This document shows, in pieces, positions 19,428 through 28,781 of a stretch of DNA of 64,000 nucleotides. Position numbers and translations under genes: made by a program. Each line of letters opens with the position of its first letter. Position 1 is the stretch's first letter. The notes below the pieces were generated by a model. The model ran no database searches. It was not told where the DNA came from and saw only the letters and a program-made list of their open reading frames with translations. The stretch comes from Limnobaculum allomyrinae (GTDB lineage: Bacteria > Pseudomonadota > Gammaproteobacteria > Enterobacterales > Enterobacteriaceae), in the NCBI RefSeq assembly GCF_016649425.1, contig NZ_JADRCR010000002.1:568575-632574 (forward strand). Reading direction: 5' to 3'.

Positions 19428-19897
19428 TTCTTCATAATCCGCGCTTTATTTAACTGCCATTCACGATCTTTAATATCAGTACGCTTATCGTGCAGTTGCT
19501 TACCTTTTGCCACGCCGATTTTGATTTTGCTCCAGGCGTTTTTCCAGTACATGGAAAGGGCAACAATGGTGTAACCATCGCGGTTTGCCAGACCAAACAA
19601 CTTATCCAGCTCTTTTCTGTTTAACAGAAGTTTACGGGTACGGGTTGGGTCACAAACAATATGTGAGGAGGCAACGTTAAGCGGAATAATGGTGGCACCA
19701 AACAGATAGGCTTCACCGTCACGGAATACCACATAGCTATCGCTGATATTGGCTTTGCCCGCACGCATGGATTTTACTTCCCAACCTTGCAGGGCTAAAC
19801 CCGCCTCGATCTCTTCTTCGATGAAGTATTCGTGGCGTGCTCGTTTGTTCATCGCAATGGTTGCGGAACCGGGTTTGTATGCTTTTTTCTTTGTCAT
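19415..19897 (-). CDS. smpB: tmRNA-binding protein SmpB
   Basis: 160 residues, standard length. Starts [23 protein letters not shown], with the beta-barrel core ([23 protein letters not shown]) and the basic C-terminal tail [20 protein letters not shown] that enters the mRNA channel of stalled ribosomes. ATG 19897 is chosen by homology; the frame runs upstream to 20062. In most Enterobacterales ssrA follows immediately on the same strand. Here ssrA is on the same strand and in the same order but 14 kb away. Confidence 0.97.
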   Translation of the reverse strand: MTKKKAYKPGSATIAMNKRARHEYFIEEEIEAGLALQGWEVKSMRAGKANISDSYVVFRDGEAYLFGATIIPLNVASSHIVCDPTRTRKLLLNRKELDKLFGLANRDGYTIVALSMYWKNAWSKIKIGVAKGKQLHDKRTDIKDREWQLNKARIMKNANR

Positions 19898-20135
19898 AAT
19901 GTTTTTATTATACTTAATGCAGATTTGAAAGATATCCCCTAAGCCCTTTGCTCGGGTAATTTTCTTCCATCCGGTTCTATTATATCGGTGTATTGGCTGA
20001 ATGGTTGTCTGTGGTTTATTTTTTTCTAAGGAATAGAGAGGGGCGATAAGGTTTTTGGTCACAATCCGGTTAGATGATATGATTTGCGCCGTTAAAATTT
20101 TTCTCGCTTTTCAGACCCATTGATTAGGAAATGTT

Positions 20136-20570
20136 ATGCAGCGTATCAAACGTTCGGCACTGGTCAATTATAGCGCCGGGCAAATGTATAAACTGGCTAA
20201 CGATGTGCTTTCTTACCCGAAGTTTTTACCGGGTTGTGTGAGCAGCCGCATACTTGAGCAGACGGAAAATACCATGACGGCATCGATAGATGTCGCCAAA
20301 GTGGGAATTCGTAAAACCTTTACCACCAGTAATCAAATGGTAGAAAACTCCATTATTGATATGAAGCTGGTGGATGGGCCATTTCGTACCCTGCAAGGGG
20401 GCTGGTTGTTTACGCCTTTAGGTGATGATGCCTGTCGCATTGAGTTTAATCTTGAGTTTGAATTTAGCAGTAAGCTGATTGAAATTGCTTTTGGCCGAAT
20501 TTTTCAGGATTTAGCGCAAAATATGGTGCAGGCATTCACCCGTAGAGCTAAAGAGGTCTACGGTGTCTGA
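20136..20570 (+). CDS. ratA: Ribosome association toxin RatA / coenzyme Q-binding START protein
   Basis: 144 residues of the polyketide cyclase/START family ([34 protein letters not shown]). In E. coli RatA (PasT) binds 50S subunits and blocks association when overproduced, and is homologous to the coenzyme Q chaperone COQ10. Divergent from smpB and overlapping ratB by eight bases, as in E. coli. Confidence 0.93.
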   Translation: MQRIKRSALVNYSAGQMYKLANDVLSYPKFLPGCVSSRILEQTENTMTASIDVAKVGIRKTFTTSNQMVENSIIDMKLVDGPFRTLQGGWLFTPLGDDACRIEFNLEFEFSSKLIEIAFGRIFQDLAQNMVQAFTRRAKEVYGV

Positions 20571-20847
20571 CATTCATATTGAAGTGGTCTATGCCTTACC
20601 TGAGCAACAGTACGTTAAAAATCTGACTATAGCGGAAGGAAGTAGCGTAGAGCAGGCTATTATCGCCTCTGGCATTCTGGAAATGCGTAAAGAGATCGAC
20701 CTGAAGGTTAATAAGGTGGGTATTTTTAGCCGTGGAGCTAAATTAAGCGATCCGGTTCATGATGGCGATCGGGTAGAAATTTATCGTCCGTTAATTGCCG
20801 ATCCTAAAGAGTTGCGTCGGATGCGGGCGGAACGATCAAAAAAATAA
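20563..20847 (+). CDS. ratB: RnfH/RatB family ubiquitin-like protein
   Basis: 94 residues, RnfH family (UPF0125). A beta-grasp fold with [27 protein letters not shown] and the closing [22 protein letters not shown]. Also called PasI and proposed as the partner of RatA/PasT. It overlaps ratA and its stop lies within the terminator stem. Confidence 0.92.
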   Translation: MSDIHIEVVYALPEQQYVKNLTIAEGSSVEQAIIASGILEMRKEIDLKVNKVGIFSRGAKLSDPVHDGDRVEIYRPLIADPKELRRMRAERSKK

Positions 20848-20869
20848 GACGCCATTCGGCGTCTTATTT
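20842..20869 (+). terminator. Terminator of ratAB
   Basis: AAATAAGACGCC (20842-20853), loop ATTC, GGCGTCTTATTT (20858-20869): a 12-bp stem with T-rich flanks on both strands, between convergent ratB and bamE. Confidence 0.8.
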
Positions 20870-20902
20870 ATGTCATTCGTACCAGTAACTGTTTGGTGTT
20901 AC

Positions 20903-21250
20903 TTAGTTTTCTTGCTTCATCATTGAAGTATCGTTATTGATACCGCTTAGTGAACCGCCACCGTCAAACGTGAGTGTTAACGTTTGTTGTGTCACGTCCT
21001 GGTGTCCTGGCTGCTGGCGGAAGACATAGAACCAAGTGTCGGAACCAAATGGATCCTGCAACATTGGTGTGCCTAAAATATAAGCCACCTGCTGCTTGGT
21101 CATGCCTTTTTGCAGTTTGGAGACGTCAGCTGGCGTTAAGAAATTACCCTGATTGATATCCGGACGGTAAACTACTTTTTGTAATGTAGAACAACCGGTT
21201 ACCAGAATCCCAAGAGCCACCACAGCGGCAGTCAGCAATTTGCAGCGCAT
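20903..21250 (-). CDS. bamE: Outer-membrane assembly lipoprotein BamE
   Basis: 115 residues. Signal peptide [20 protein letters not shown] with lipobox LVTGC (Cys 20), then the SmpA/OmlA domain: [49 protein letters not shown] lipid-anchored periplasmic subunit of the BAM complex that folds outer-membrane beta-barrels. ATG 21250 is chosen for the signal peptide and the AAAGGA ribosome site; the frame continues to 21304. Confidence 0.96.
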   Translation of the reverse strand: MRCKLLTAAVVALGILVTGCSTLQKVVYRPDINQGNFLTPADVSKLQKGMTKQQVAYILGTPMLQDPFGSDTWFYVFRQQPGHQDVTQQTLTLTFDGGGSLSGINNDTSMMKQEN

Positions 21251-21415
21251 AATAGTACTTTCCTTTAGAACATAGGCTGTCGATGATAATAGACCTTGCG
21301 ACATTTGGAAACCTTTACTGGTTGTTTATCGAGGTCATTTAGTAAAATTTTATCTGCAAATCTGTTCTTATGCTTCAGATATGTGTTGATTCGACCTCAA
21401 TTATCACAAAAAGTT

Positions 21416-21455
21416 GAGCCGCATTAAAACTTTTGTTGTTAATGCGGCTCTTTTT
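21416..21455. terminator. Bidirectional terminator near recN 3' end
   Basis: GAGCCGCATTAA (21416-21427) pairs with TTAATGCGGCTC (21439-21450), followed by TTTTT on the plus strand and preceded by AAAAA on the plus strand (T-run for the minus strand). It lies past the recN stop and can terminate recN. Confidence 0.8.
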
Positions 21456-21502
21456 ATCGGTGCTTACTATCACTTAACGATTATTCAACCATCTGATTGC
21501 TA

Positions 21503-23164
21503 TCAGGCGGCCAGAAGTTCTTTGGCGTTGGCCAGAGTGTTACGGGTGATTTCACTACCGCCCAATAAACGAGCCAACTCTTGTAAACGGGCGTTTTTGT
21601 CCAGCAGTAGCATTTGAGTTTCAGTCTCTTCCCCATCGGTTTGCTTGCTGACATAGAAGTGCTGGTGACCATTACCGGCAACCTGCGGTAAGTGCGTGAC
21701 GCACATAACCTGAGTAGATTCACCTAACTGACGCAGCAGTTTGCCAACGATAGCGGCGGTTGGTCCGCTGATACCGACATCCACTTCATCGAATATTAAC
21801 GCCGGAGTATCCATTTTCTGTGCGGTGATCACTTGAACCGCCAGAGCAATACGTGACAGTTCACCGCCGGAAGCCACTTTAGATAAACCTTGTAGCGGTT
21901 GCCCCGGGTTAGTACTGACCCGGAAATCAACCCGATCCGCGCCTTCCATATTCAGATGCTCTGGCTGCCATTCCACATCAATAACCAATTGACCGTGTGG
22001 CATGGCCAGTGAGTGCATACTGTCAGTGATCATGGTAGAAAGCTCAGCCGCGTAGTGAGCACGTTGTACATGCAGGCGTTTAGCCACTTCCAGAGCCTGT
22101 TTATGATGCTGTGCAACCGCTTCGGTCAACGCTTCGTAGTCATCGCCCTGACGGTTGATTTGTTGCTGTTCATCCAACAGTTGCTGGTGAAGTTCGGGCA
22201 ACTGCTCCGGTGCAATATGGTGTTTACGTGCTAAAGCTAATTGACGGGACAGGCGCTGTTCCAGTTCGTACAAACGTACCGGATCCATATCCATTCGCTC
22301 TGCATAGTGTCGAAGCTCTTCGCTGGTTTCGCTAACCTGAATAGACGCTTCTTCCAACATGGTCAACAGGCCGGCCATTTTATCATCAATAGCAGAAAGC
22401 TCTTGCAGGCTATGTTTAGCGTGGTTCAGCAGGCTGAGTACGTTTTGTTCTTCATTTTCAGCCAATACTTGTAAGGTATCCTGACTCAGAGAGAGCAACT
22501 GACCGCTGTTAGCCAGACGTTTGTACTCTTCATCAATTTGTTCGTATTCGCCAGCCTGAGGGGCAAATTCGTTTAATTCTTTCAGTTGATACTGCAATAA
22601 TTGCTGACGAGATTCATGTTCAAGGCTTTGTTGCTGAAATTGTGCCAACTGAGCACAGCTCTGATGCCAACATTGATATGCCCGTTGCATCTCATTAGCC
22701 AGTTCAGTCTGATGCATATAGGCATCAAGCAAGTGTTTTTGGTGTTCAGGTTTTAGCAGTAGCTGGTGAGCATGTTGACCATGAATTTGAATTAACAGCT
22801 GACCCAGTTCACGCAGTTGGGAAACGGGAACGGCGGTACCGTTAATAAAGCCACGGGAACGGCCATCGGCGCTGATTACCCGGCGCAGCAGGCACTCTTG
22901 CTGATCGTCTAACTGATTATCTTCCAGCCACTGTCGGGCTGCCGGAGTATCTTTCAGGGAGAAGCGGGCACAGATATCGGCCCGATTGGCGCCATTGCGT
23001 ACCATTGCCGCTTCAGAACGGCTACCCAGACATAAACCCAATGCATCGATAGCAATAGATTTACCGGCACCGGTTTCACCGGTAATGGCAGTCATACCTG
23101 ACTGAAAATCAATTTCCAGTTCGCGAACAATGGCAAAATTACTAATGGTTAACTGTGCCAGCAT
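21503..23164 (-). CDS. recN: DNA repair protein RecN
   Basis: 553 residues, same as E. coli. SMC-like ATPase: N-terminal [20 protein letters not shown] with Walker A GETGAGKS, a long coiled coil in the middle, the signature [11 protein letters not shown] and Walker [14 protein letters not shown] near the C-terminus. A cohesin-like factor for double-strand break repair, strongly SOS-induced. Two LexA boxes directly upstream account for its control. Confidence 0.98.
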   Translation of the reverse strand: MLAQLTISNFAIVRELEIDFQSGMTAITGETGAGKSIAIDALGLCLGSRSEAAMVRNGANRADICARFSLKDTPAARQWLEDNQLDDQQECLLRRVISADGRSRGFINGTAVPVSQLRELGQLLIQIHGQHAHQLLLKPEHQKHLLDAYMHQTELANEMQRAYQCWHQSCAQLAQFQQQSLEHESRQQLLQYQLKELNEFAPQAGEYEQIDEEYKRLANSGQLLSLSQDTLQVLAENEEQNVLSLLNHAKHSLQELSAIDDKMAGLLTMLEEASIQVSETSEELRHYAERMDMDPVRLYELEQRLSRQLALARKHHIAPEQLPELHQQLLDEQQQINRQGDDYEALTEAVAQHHKQALEVAKRLHVQRAHYAAELSTMITDSMHSLAMPHGQLVIDVEWQPEHLNMEGADRVDFRVSTNPGQPLQGLSKVASGGELSRIALAVQVITAQKMDTPALIFDEVDVGISGPTAAIVGKLLRQLGESTQVMCVTHLPQVAGNGHQHFYVSKQTDGEETETQMLLLDKNARLQELARLLGGSEITRNTLANAKELLAA

Positions 23165-23190
23165 GATTATCTTCCTGTATAACTCAACAA

Positions 23191-23206
23191 CTGTAGTTAC
23201 ATACAG
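23191..23206 (-). promoter_or_regulatory. LexA box 1 of recN
   Basis: CTGTAGTTACATACAG, a full match to CTGT-N8-ACAG, 27 bases upstream of the recN start codon. Confidence 0.85.
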
Positions 23207-23212
23207 TATAAT

Positions 23213-23228
23213 ATGGTTTTATATACAG
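23213..23228 (-). promoter_or_regulatory. LexA box 2 of recN
   Basis: On the minus strand CTGTATATAAAACCAT, corresponding to the upstream E. coli recN operator (CTGTATATAAAACCAG). With box 1 it gives the tandem operator that keeps recN tightly repressed. Confidence 0.75.
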
Positions 23229-23249
23229 TAAAGAGGGATAACTGTTTTT

Positions 23250-24131
23250 TCAGAATAATTTTTTTGACCACCCCAATTTTGTACTTAATGTATTGTAGTA
23301 ACTATAATTTTTAGGGTGAATAAGATTCAGATGTGCCTCACTGCGTTTGATGATCACTTCTTCATCTTTTTGAATCGGCAGTGCTATCTGGCTGTCACAA
23401 CTGATTTCCAGGTCACGACTGTAGTGAGAGAACTTCAGATGAATAACGCTGTTACTGCTGATAACCAGCGGTCTGGAAGTCAGAGTGTGTGGGAACATCG
23501 GTACCAGAGCAATCGCATCCAGCGTTGGCGTCAAAATAGGGCCTCCGGCGGACAGCGAGTAAGCTGTTGAACCGGTAGGCGTTGAAATAATCAGGCCATC
23601 GGAGCGTTGAGAGAAGGCAAAATTGTTGTCAATATACACTTCAAACTCAATCATATGGGCCACTTTACCCGGATGCAGCACCACTTCGTTAATCGCGGTG
23701 CTAAGGCGGGTTGGCTGACCGGCACGATGCAATTGTGCTTCCAGTAAAAAGCGTTTTTCGGTGATGTACTCTCCGGCAAGCACTTCAGAAAGTTGCTGAT
23801 GCAGGTTATCCGGATTGAGGTCAGTAAGAAAACCGAGATTGCCGCGGTTAACGCCAATGACTTTAATATCATAGCGAGAGAGAACCCGGGCAGCTCCTAG
23901 CATATTTCCATCACCGCCGATCACCACGGCCAGATCGGCCTGTTGCCCGATTTCTGACAGACTACCGGTGGTCATATCTTCCAACTTCAGATCGTTTGCT
24001 ATTTGTTGCTCTACAATAACAGTATAACCGTTGCTCTTTAGCCAATGGTATAGTGTCTTGTGTGTCGCGAGTGCTGAAGGATGACGAGGGTGTCCAACTA
24101 ACCCAATGCAACTGAACTTGTTATTATTCAT
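23250..24131 (-). CDS. nadK: NAD kinase
   Basis: 293 residues, near the E. coli 292. Motifs [13 protein letters not shown] (the GGDG ATP/polyphosphate site), [11 protein letters not shown], the NE.V motif in AINEVVLH and the [13 protein letters not shown] glycine-rich loop. It phosphorylates NAD to NADP in the cytosol. Divergent from grpE and upstream of recN, the conserved order. Confidence 0.97.
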   Translation of the reverse strand: MNNNKFSCIGLVGHPRHPSALATHKTLYHWLKSNGYTVIVEQQIANDLKLEDMTTGSLSEIGQQADLAVVIGGDGNMLGAARVLSRYDIKVIGVNRGNLGFLTDLNPDNLHQQLSEVLAGEYITEKRFLLEAQLHRAGQPTRLSTAINEVVLHPGKVAHMIEFEVYIDNNFAFSQRSDGLIISTPTGSTAYSLSAGGPILTPTLDAIALVPMFPHTLTSRPLVISSNSVIHLKFSHYSRDLEISCDSQIALPIQKDEEVIIKRSEAHLNLIHPKNYSYYNTLSTKLGWSKKLF

Positions 24132-24184
24132 TTAATTTTTCCTGTCAGATGCGACAATAGCATCCATACAATATGAATGACTTC

Positions 24185-24210
24185 CTTGATTCGTCAATTT
24201 TCATCCCCAT
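24185..24210 (+). promoter_or_regulatory. Heat-shock (sigma-32) promoter of grpE
   Basis: CTTGAT (24185-24190), a 14-base spacer, then CCCCAT (24205-24210) followed by AATA: a close match to CTTGAA-N13/15-CCCCATnT. It ends 46 bases before the grpE start. Confidence 0.8.
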
Positions 24211-24256
24211 AATATAAGCGAACAAGTGAGCGTAATGCCAAACTGCGGAGATTTAC

Positions 24257-24838
24257 ATGAGTAGTAAAGAACAAAACACCCCTAATGAGCAAGTCTTGGA
24301 TGAGACATTAAACGAGCACCAGCAAGTGGAAGGCGCAGAACAAGCCGCAGAGTCAGTCGTAAACACGCAATTTTTTGAGCAAATTGCTAACCTGGAAGCT
24401 CAACTGGCTCAGGCTCAGCAGCAGGAGCGTGAGAATATTTTACGCGTTCGTGCTGAAGTTGAAAACGTGCGTCGTCGCGCAGAGCAAGATGTGGAAAAAG
24501 CGCATAAGTTTGCTCTGGAAAAATTCTCTATTGAGTTGCTTCCGGTGATTGATAACCTGGAACGTGCTCTGGCTTCTGCCGATAAAGAGAATCCGGACTT
24601 TGCTGCGCTGTTGGAAGGTGTGGATCTGACCCTGAAATCACTGTTGAATGCGGTACGTAAATTTGGCGTCGAAGTGGTGGAAGAGGTTAACGTTCCTTTC
24701 AACCCTGAGTTGCATCAGGCAATGACGATGATGGAATCTGCCGATCATGCACCAAACCACGTAATGATGGTGATGCAAAAAGGGTATACCCTAAATGGTC
24801 GTCTGATTCGCCCGGCAATGGTGGCTGTTTCTAAATAG
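24257..24838 (+). CDS. grpE: Nucleotide exchange factor GrpE
   Basis: 193 residues (E. coli 197). A charged N-terminal tail, the long dimerising coiled coil ([33 protein letters not shown]), and the C-terminal beta domain with the signature FNPELHQAM and [18 protein letters not shown]. It releases ADP from DnaK. Preceded by a sigma-32 promoter. Confidence 0.97.
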   Translation: MSSKEQNTPNEQVLDETLNEHQQVEGAEQAAESVVNTQFFEQIANLEAQLAQAQQQERENILRVRAEVENVRRRAEQDVEKAHKFALEKFSIELLPVIDNLERALASADKENPDFAALLEGVDLTLKSLLNAVRKFGVEVVEEVNVPFNPELHQAMTMMESADHAPNHVMMVMQKGYTLNGRLIRPAMVAVSK

Positions 24839-25181
24839 TCAGCATAAAAATTAATGCTAATGAGGCTTGATAATAATTAGCGTTATGATTAATGTGAGAT
24901 AAGCGTCTAAATTACACCTTATCTCACATTTATATATTTACTATATTATTCATTGAGTTACGTTTTATTTCTTACCTTCTTTTTTGTTTTCTCATCAGAT
25001 ATTTCCTGCCAAATAACCATTAATAGCTAGAGCCTATTCTAACGATAGGTAAGACCGCCCGTGATACTTGATCCGTATCAATTTGATATTTCCCTTACCA
25101 GAGATAATCCAAGCGATTTTCATCATGAGGTAGGATTTTCTCATGACATTCCAATAAGACAGAGAAGAATGTGAGGGAACT
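24839..25181. other. Gap between grpE and the peroxidase gene with one stem-loop
   Basis: 343 bases without a gene. A perfect 13-bp inverted repeat AATGTGAGATAAG (24891-24903) / CTTATCTCACATT (24918-24930) lies 50 bases after grpE and probably ends its transcript, although the T-run is poor. The remaining AT-rich stretch should hold the promoter of the next gene. Confidence 0.55.
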
Positions 25182-26576
25182 ATGATAAAGAAGCTAATCG
25201 TAGGAGCTTGTGCTTTAGGCATAGTCGGTTATCTGGGGACGGCAGCCTATATTTACAATTATGACGCTAAGCGAAGCGAGCGTTTAATTGCTACCGCAGC
25301 GCCGAAAGGTGATGCACACGTAAGGGAAATTTTCTATCAGCGCGGTTGTGAATATTGTCATACCGCTAATGCCGAGATGCCTTTCTATGCATCATTCCCG
25401 ATTGCTAAGCAGTTGATGGAATATGATGTAAAGATGGGCTATGTACACTTTAATCTGGAAGCTACGATGGATAGCCTGGTTAATAATACAGCGGCACCTG
25501 AATCTGACTTAGCTAAGATTGAACGTGCAATTCAGGACGAGATCATGCCTCCGGGCCGCTATACTGCGGTGCACTGGAGTGGTGGCGTAACGGCAGAAGA
25601 TAAAGCAGCTATTCTGGCGTGGGCACAAGAGCAGCGTTCTAAATACTACGTGACTGAAGGTGTAAGTCCGGCCTTTAAGAACGAAGTCGTTCAACCATTA
25701 CCAGAACCTATGCCAACCGATCCGAAGAAAGTGGCAATGGGTTCTATCCTTTATCATGATAATCGTTTATCCGGTGACAACTCACTTTCATGTGAAACTT
25801 GTCATAAGTTGGATGGCGGTGGTGTTGATAACCTGATTACCTCAAAAGGGATTAATGGTTCAATTGGACCAATCAACGCACCAACCGTATTTAACTCGGT
25901 ATATAACGTTGAGCAGTTCTGGGATGGCCGTGCGAAAAACCTGCAAGAACAGGCTGGTGGTCCACCGCTTAACCCAATTGAGATGGGCTCAGAATCCTGG
26001 GATCAAATCATTGGTAAACTATCTCAGGATCCTGCATTGACGGCGGCGTTTACCGAAGTTTATCCGCAAGGTTTCACTGCTGATACGATTACTGACGCTA
26101 TTGCAGAGTTTGAAAAGACGCTGGTAACGCCAAACAGTGCATTTGACCGCTTTATGAAGGGTGATGATAGTGCATTGACTGCTCAGCAGAAGCGCGGCTT
26201 CCAACTGTTTAAAGATAACAAGTGTGGAACCTGTCACGTTGGTAAAAACCTGGGTGGTCAGTCGTTTGAAATGATGGGTCTGAAAGAAGACTACTTCGCT
26301 GCTCGTGGTAGCATTACTGAAGTGGATCAGGGTCGTTTCAACTTCACTACCTTTGAACGTGACCGCAACCGCTTTAAAGTACCAACGCTGAGAAACATCG
26401 AACTGACGGCGCCATATCTGCATGATGGCAGTATGGACACCCTGAAAGGGGCGGTTGAAATGATGCTTAAGTATCAGTTAGAAGTTAATCTGCCAGAGAA
26501 AGATGTAGACGACATCGTTGAGTTCCTGAAGTCTACAACCGGTGAATATAAGCTGGACCAACCGACCAAGCTTTAA
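25182..26576 (+). CDS. ccp: Tri-haem cytochrome c peroxidase (YhjA/Ccp type)
   Basis: 464 residues against 465 for E. coli YhjA. A non-cleaved N-terminal membrane anchor (IVGACALGIVGYLGTAAYIY) and three c-type haem sites: CEYCH (56-60), CETCH (204-208) and CGTCH (348-352). The first belongs to the extra N-terminal domain that lets this type take electrons from quinol; the other two are the peroxidatic and electron-transfer haems of bacterial CcpA. It reduces hydrogen peroxide in the periplasm and can support respiration without oxygen. E. coli yhjA is controlled by FNR and OxyR. It is not next to grpE in E. coli. Confidence 0.93.
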   Translation: MIKKLIVGACALGIVGYLGTAAYIYNYDAKRSERLIATAAPKGDAHVREIFYQRGCEYCHTANAEMPFYASFPIAKQLMEYDVKMGYVHFNLEATMDSLVNNTAAPESDLAKIERAIQDEIMPPGRYTAVHWSGGVTAEDKAAILAWAQEQRSKYYVTEGVSPAFKNEVVQPLPEPMPTDPKKVAMGSILYHDNRLSGDNSLSCETCHKLDGGGVDNLITSKGINGSIGPINAPTVFNSVYNVEQFWDGRAKNLQEQAGGPPLNPIEMGSESWDQIIGKLSQDPALTAAFTEVYPQGFTADTITDAIAEFEKTLVTPNSAFDRFMKGDDSALTAQQKRGFQLFKDNKCGTCHVGKNLGGQSFEMMGLKEDYFAARGSITEVDQGRFNFTTFERDRNRFKVPTLRNIELTAPYLHDGSMDTLKGAVEMMLKYQLEVNLPEKDVDDIVEFLKSTTGEYKLDQPTKL

Positions 26577-26599
26577 TATTGACTGAAGGTACAATGTAT

Positions 26600-26629
26600 A
26601 ACCGCGCTAAATAGCGCGGTTATTTTTTG
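26600..26629 (+). terminator. Terminator of the peroxidase gene
   Basis: AACCGCGCTA, AA, TAGCGCGGTT followed by ATTTTTTG: a strong Rho-independent terminator between the convergent peroxidase and ung genes. Confidence 0.9.
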
Positions 26630-26645
26630 TCTGTCGAATGGAGAA

Positions 26646-27323
26646 TCAGAGGTTATCCAATTGCCAGCGGATAGGCGTCAGGCCTTGTTGTTCCAGCAAT
26701 GTATTTGCCTGAGAGAAGTGTTTACAGCCAAGAAAACCACGATGAGCAGACAAAGGAGATGGATGAGGCGCAGTTAATACGTGATGGCGCTTACGATCGA
26801 TAATACGTCCTTTCTTCTGAGCGTGAGAACCCCATAGCATAAAGACAACACCATCACGATGTTCGTTGATAGATGCAATCACCTTATCGGTGAACGTTTC
26901 CCAGCCCAAACTGGCATGGGAGTGCGCTTTACCAGCTTCAACGGTGAGTACGGTATTGAGCAGCATCACACCTTGCTCTGCCCAGCTTTGTAAATAACCA
27001 TGGTTCGGACGTTGAAAACCGGGAATATCGGTCATAAGTTCTTTATACATATTGACCAGCGATGGTGGTGGTTGAATACCCGGTAATACCGAAAACGACA
27101 GGCCGTGTGCCTGATTGGGGCCATGATAAGGATCCTGACCCAGTATCACTACTTTGATGTCTGCCAGTTCGGTTGAGCTGAACGCATTAAAAACATCTTT
27201 TTGGGGCGGGTAGATCACCTTTCCAGCCGCTCTTTCACAAGCAACAAATTTGAGAGTGTCTTGAAAGTAAGGCTGCTGCTTTTCCTGACCAATAACATCA
27301 TGCCATGTCAGTTTGTCGCTCAT
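26646..27323 (-). CDS. ung: Uracil-DNA glycosylase
   Basis: 225 residues, family 1 UDG. The water-activating loop [18 protein letters not shown], the uracil-binding [10 protein letters not shown] and the Leu intercalation loop [13 protein letters not shown] are all present. It removes uracil from DNA. ATG 27323 is chosen because GGAGATCC lies just upstream; the frame continues to 27356. Confidence 0.97.
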   Translation of the reverse strand: MSDKLTWHDVIGQEKQQPYFQDTLKFVACERAAGKVIYPPQKDVFNAFSSTELADIKVVILGQDPYHGPNQAHGLSFSVLPGIQPPPSLVNMYKELMTDIPGFQRPNHGYLQSWAEQGVMLLNTVLTVEAGKAHSHASLGWETFTDKVIASINEHRDGVVFMLWGSHAQKKGRIIDRKRHHVLTAPHPSPLSAHRGFLGCKHFSQANTLLEQQGLTPIRWQLDNL

Positions 27324-27711
27324 GAAGGATCTCCTTTCTTTTGAGGGGTATAGCAAGCGCTAAGAAAAAGTTATCGCTGAATAATACAGCAAGGTGACGA
27401 CGATTATGATCTTTTAATCGCACTTTTGGATGGTGAATTGGCGACGGTTATAAAAAAAGTTGAAAATTTACAAAAATAATTAAATGTTAAAAACCGATAA
27501 AAATTGATATAAAACAAAAAGGTGACCAAAACGTAATTTTGAGTGTGGTTTTAAAATTGATTTTAATCAAAGAATCTCAACGGTATCACTGATATATAAG
27601 ATGAAAAATAATGTTAGTTTTGTATCGCTAATGTTACGACTGAATGAATTCGATATTGTTACCCCAAAAGATTAGGGGGAACTTAAATTTAAATACTGAT
27701 GGAGGCACCAA
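27324..27711. promoter_or_regulatory. grcA promoter region with FNR site
   Basis: 388 bases between divergent ung and grcA. TTGATTTTAATCAA at 27557-27570 is a perfect FNR consensus (TTGATnnnnATCAA), about 140 bases before the grcA start. In E. coli grcA (yfiD) is strongly induced by FNR and ArcA in micro-aerobic conditions. Nothing else identifiable in this AT-rich stretch. Confidence 0.8.
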
Positions 27712-28095
27712 ATGATTACTGGTATCCAAATTACTAAAGCTGATAACTCTACGTTACTGAACTCTTTCTGGTTGCTGGATGATGAAACCGCTGAAGCACG
27801 TTGTGTTTGTGCAAAAGCTGATTATTCAGAAGACCAGGTTGTACCGGTTAGCCAATTGGGCAAAATCGAATACCGTGAAGTTCCAATGGAAGTTAAACCA
27901 ACTGTACGTGTTGAAGGTGGCCAACACCTGAACGTTAACGTACTGAGCCGTGATACCCTGGAAGATGCCGTTAAGAATCCGGAAAAATATCCACAGCTGA
28001 CTATTCGTGTATCTGGCTATGCAGTGCGTTTTAACTCACTGACTTCGGAACAACAGCGTGATGTTATTACTCGTACTTTCACTGAAAGTCTGTAG
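27712..28095 (+). CDS. grcA: Autonomous glycyl radical cofactor GrcA
   Basis: 127 residues, as in E. coli YfiD. The C-terminal part matches the pyruvate formate-lyase C-terminus, with the radical glycine in RVSGYAVRF. It replaces the damaged radical domain of oxygen-cleaved PFL. The start has a good GGAGG ribosome site, and a perfect FNR box lies upstream. Confidence 0.98.
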   Translation: MITGIQITKADNSTLLNSFWLLDDETAEARCVCAKADYSEDQVVPVSQLGKIEYREVPMEVKPTVRVEGGQHLNVNVLSRDTLEDAVKNPEKYPQLTIRVSGYAVRFNSLTSEQQRDVITRTFTESL

Positions 28096-28117
28096 TAGGT
28101 AGTTGTTTTTTGGAAGG

Positions 28118-28143
28118 GCCGCTGGAAACAGCGGCTTTTTTTT
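28118..28143 (+). terminator. Terminator of grcA
   Basis: GCCGCTG (28118-28124), loop GAAA, CAGCGGC (28129-28135), then eight T: a textbook intrinsic terminator. Confidence 0.95.
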
Positions 28144-28166
28144 ATTGTTTTTGAGCGGGTAGTTAC

Positions 28167-28600
28167 AGTGTAAGTTTTGCCGCTTTGGGTGCTGTGTTTA
28201 TTTCGGCGGTGGTGTTTGTGTCGTGCATTGGGGCGAACGGCCCTCTGCATAGTCTTGCTGTTTGAATGTTTGGTTCAGTGTAAGTTTCGCCGCTTTAAGT
28301 GTTGTGTCTGTCTTGGCTGTGGAGCTTGCGTTGAGCAAAGGGGCGTTGGGGCGAATGGCCCTCTGCACTCCCCGCGCCTGCGCAGCCGACTGTTGACCGC
28401 CGCGTTGCGGCGGCAACCTCAGTCAGCAAAAAAATGACGCACCGGCGCAGAGCCGGAGTACTCGCCTCATCCATGAGGCTCGACCCTTTGGGTCAGCACT
28501 TCGTGCTGTTCAAAATTGCTCCTGCAATTTTGTCCGACGTCGCTGCGCCTCGACCCGCATCCTTGCGGGTCGTGCTATTTTTTTGTTTCCTTCGGCAACA
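28167..28600. repeat. GC-rich dispersed repeat region, copy 1
   Basis: No gene. Two imperfect tandem units begin CAGTGTAAGTTT(T/C)GCCGCTTT (about 28167 and 28275), each ending in GGGGCGAA(C/T)GGCCCTCTGCA. The second continues into CCCCGCGCC, GACGCACCGGCGCAGAGCCG and GTCGCTGCGCCTCGACCCGC, which match the reverse complement of 53919-54085. Small inverted repeats occur inside (CCTCATCCATGAGG, GACCCGCATCCTTGCGGGTC). Confidence 0.65.
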
Positions 28601-28620
28601 TTCGGATGCTTTAACCTGAA

Positions 28621-28739
28621 GGGCTAAGGGCTAAGGGCTAAGGGCTAAGGGCTAAGGGCTAAGGGCTAAGGGCTAAGGGCTAAGGGCTAAGGGCTAAGGG
28701 CTAAGGGCTAAGGGCTAAGGGCTAAGGGCTAAGGGCTAA
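28621..28739. repeat. Tandem heptamer GGGCTAA, 17 copies
   Basis: Seventeen perfect copies of GGGCTAA without any interruption, flanked by partial units (AAGGGCTAA-like before, GGGCT after). A 7-base unit in an intergenic setting is a likely site of length variation by slipped-strand mispairing. Confidence 0.95.
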
Positions 28740-28751
28740 GGGCTTCAAAAG

Positions 28752-28777
28752 ATAACGGCTCCGAAGGGAGCCGTTAT
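28752..28777 (-). terminator. Terminator of srmB
   Basis: ATAACGGCTCC (28752-28762), loop GAAG, GGAGCCGTTAT (28767-28777). On the minus strand it follows the srmB stop by five bases and leads into a T-rich run. Confidence 0.8.
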
Positions 28778-28781
28778 ATCA

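Noticed and set aside
28177-28437. Coding frames through the GC-rich repeat region after grcA
   Set aside because: Both strands show open frames there, but they follow repeat units and palindromes, have unusual composition and no homology.
28621-28739. The heptamer array as a CRISPR array or telomere-like sequence
   Set aside because: There are no spacers between units, so it is not CRISPR. GGGCTAA is not a bacterial telomere sequence and the locus is internal to a conserved chromosomal region.
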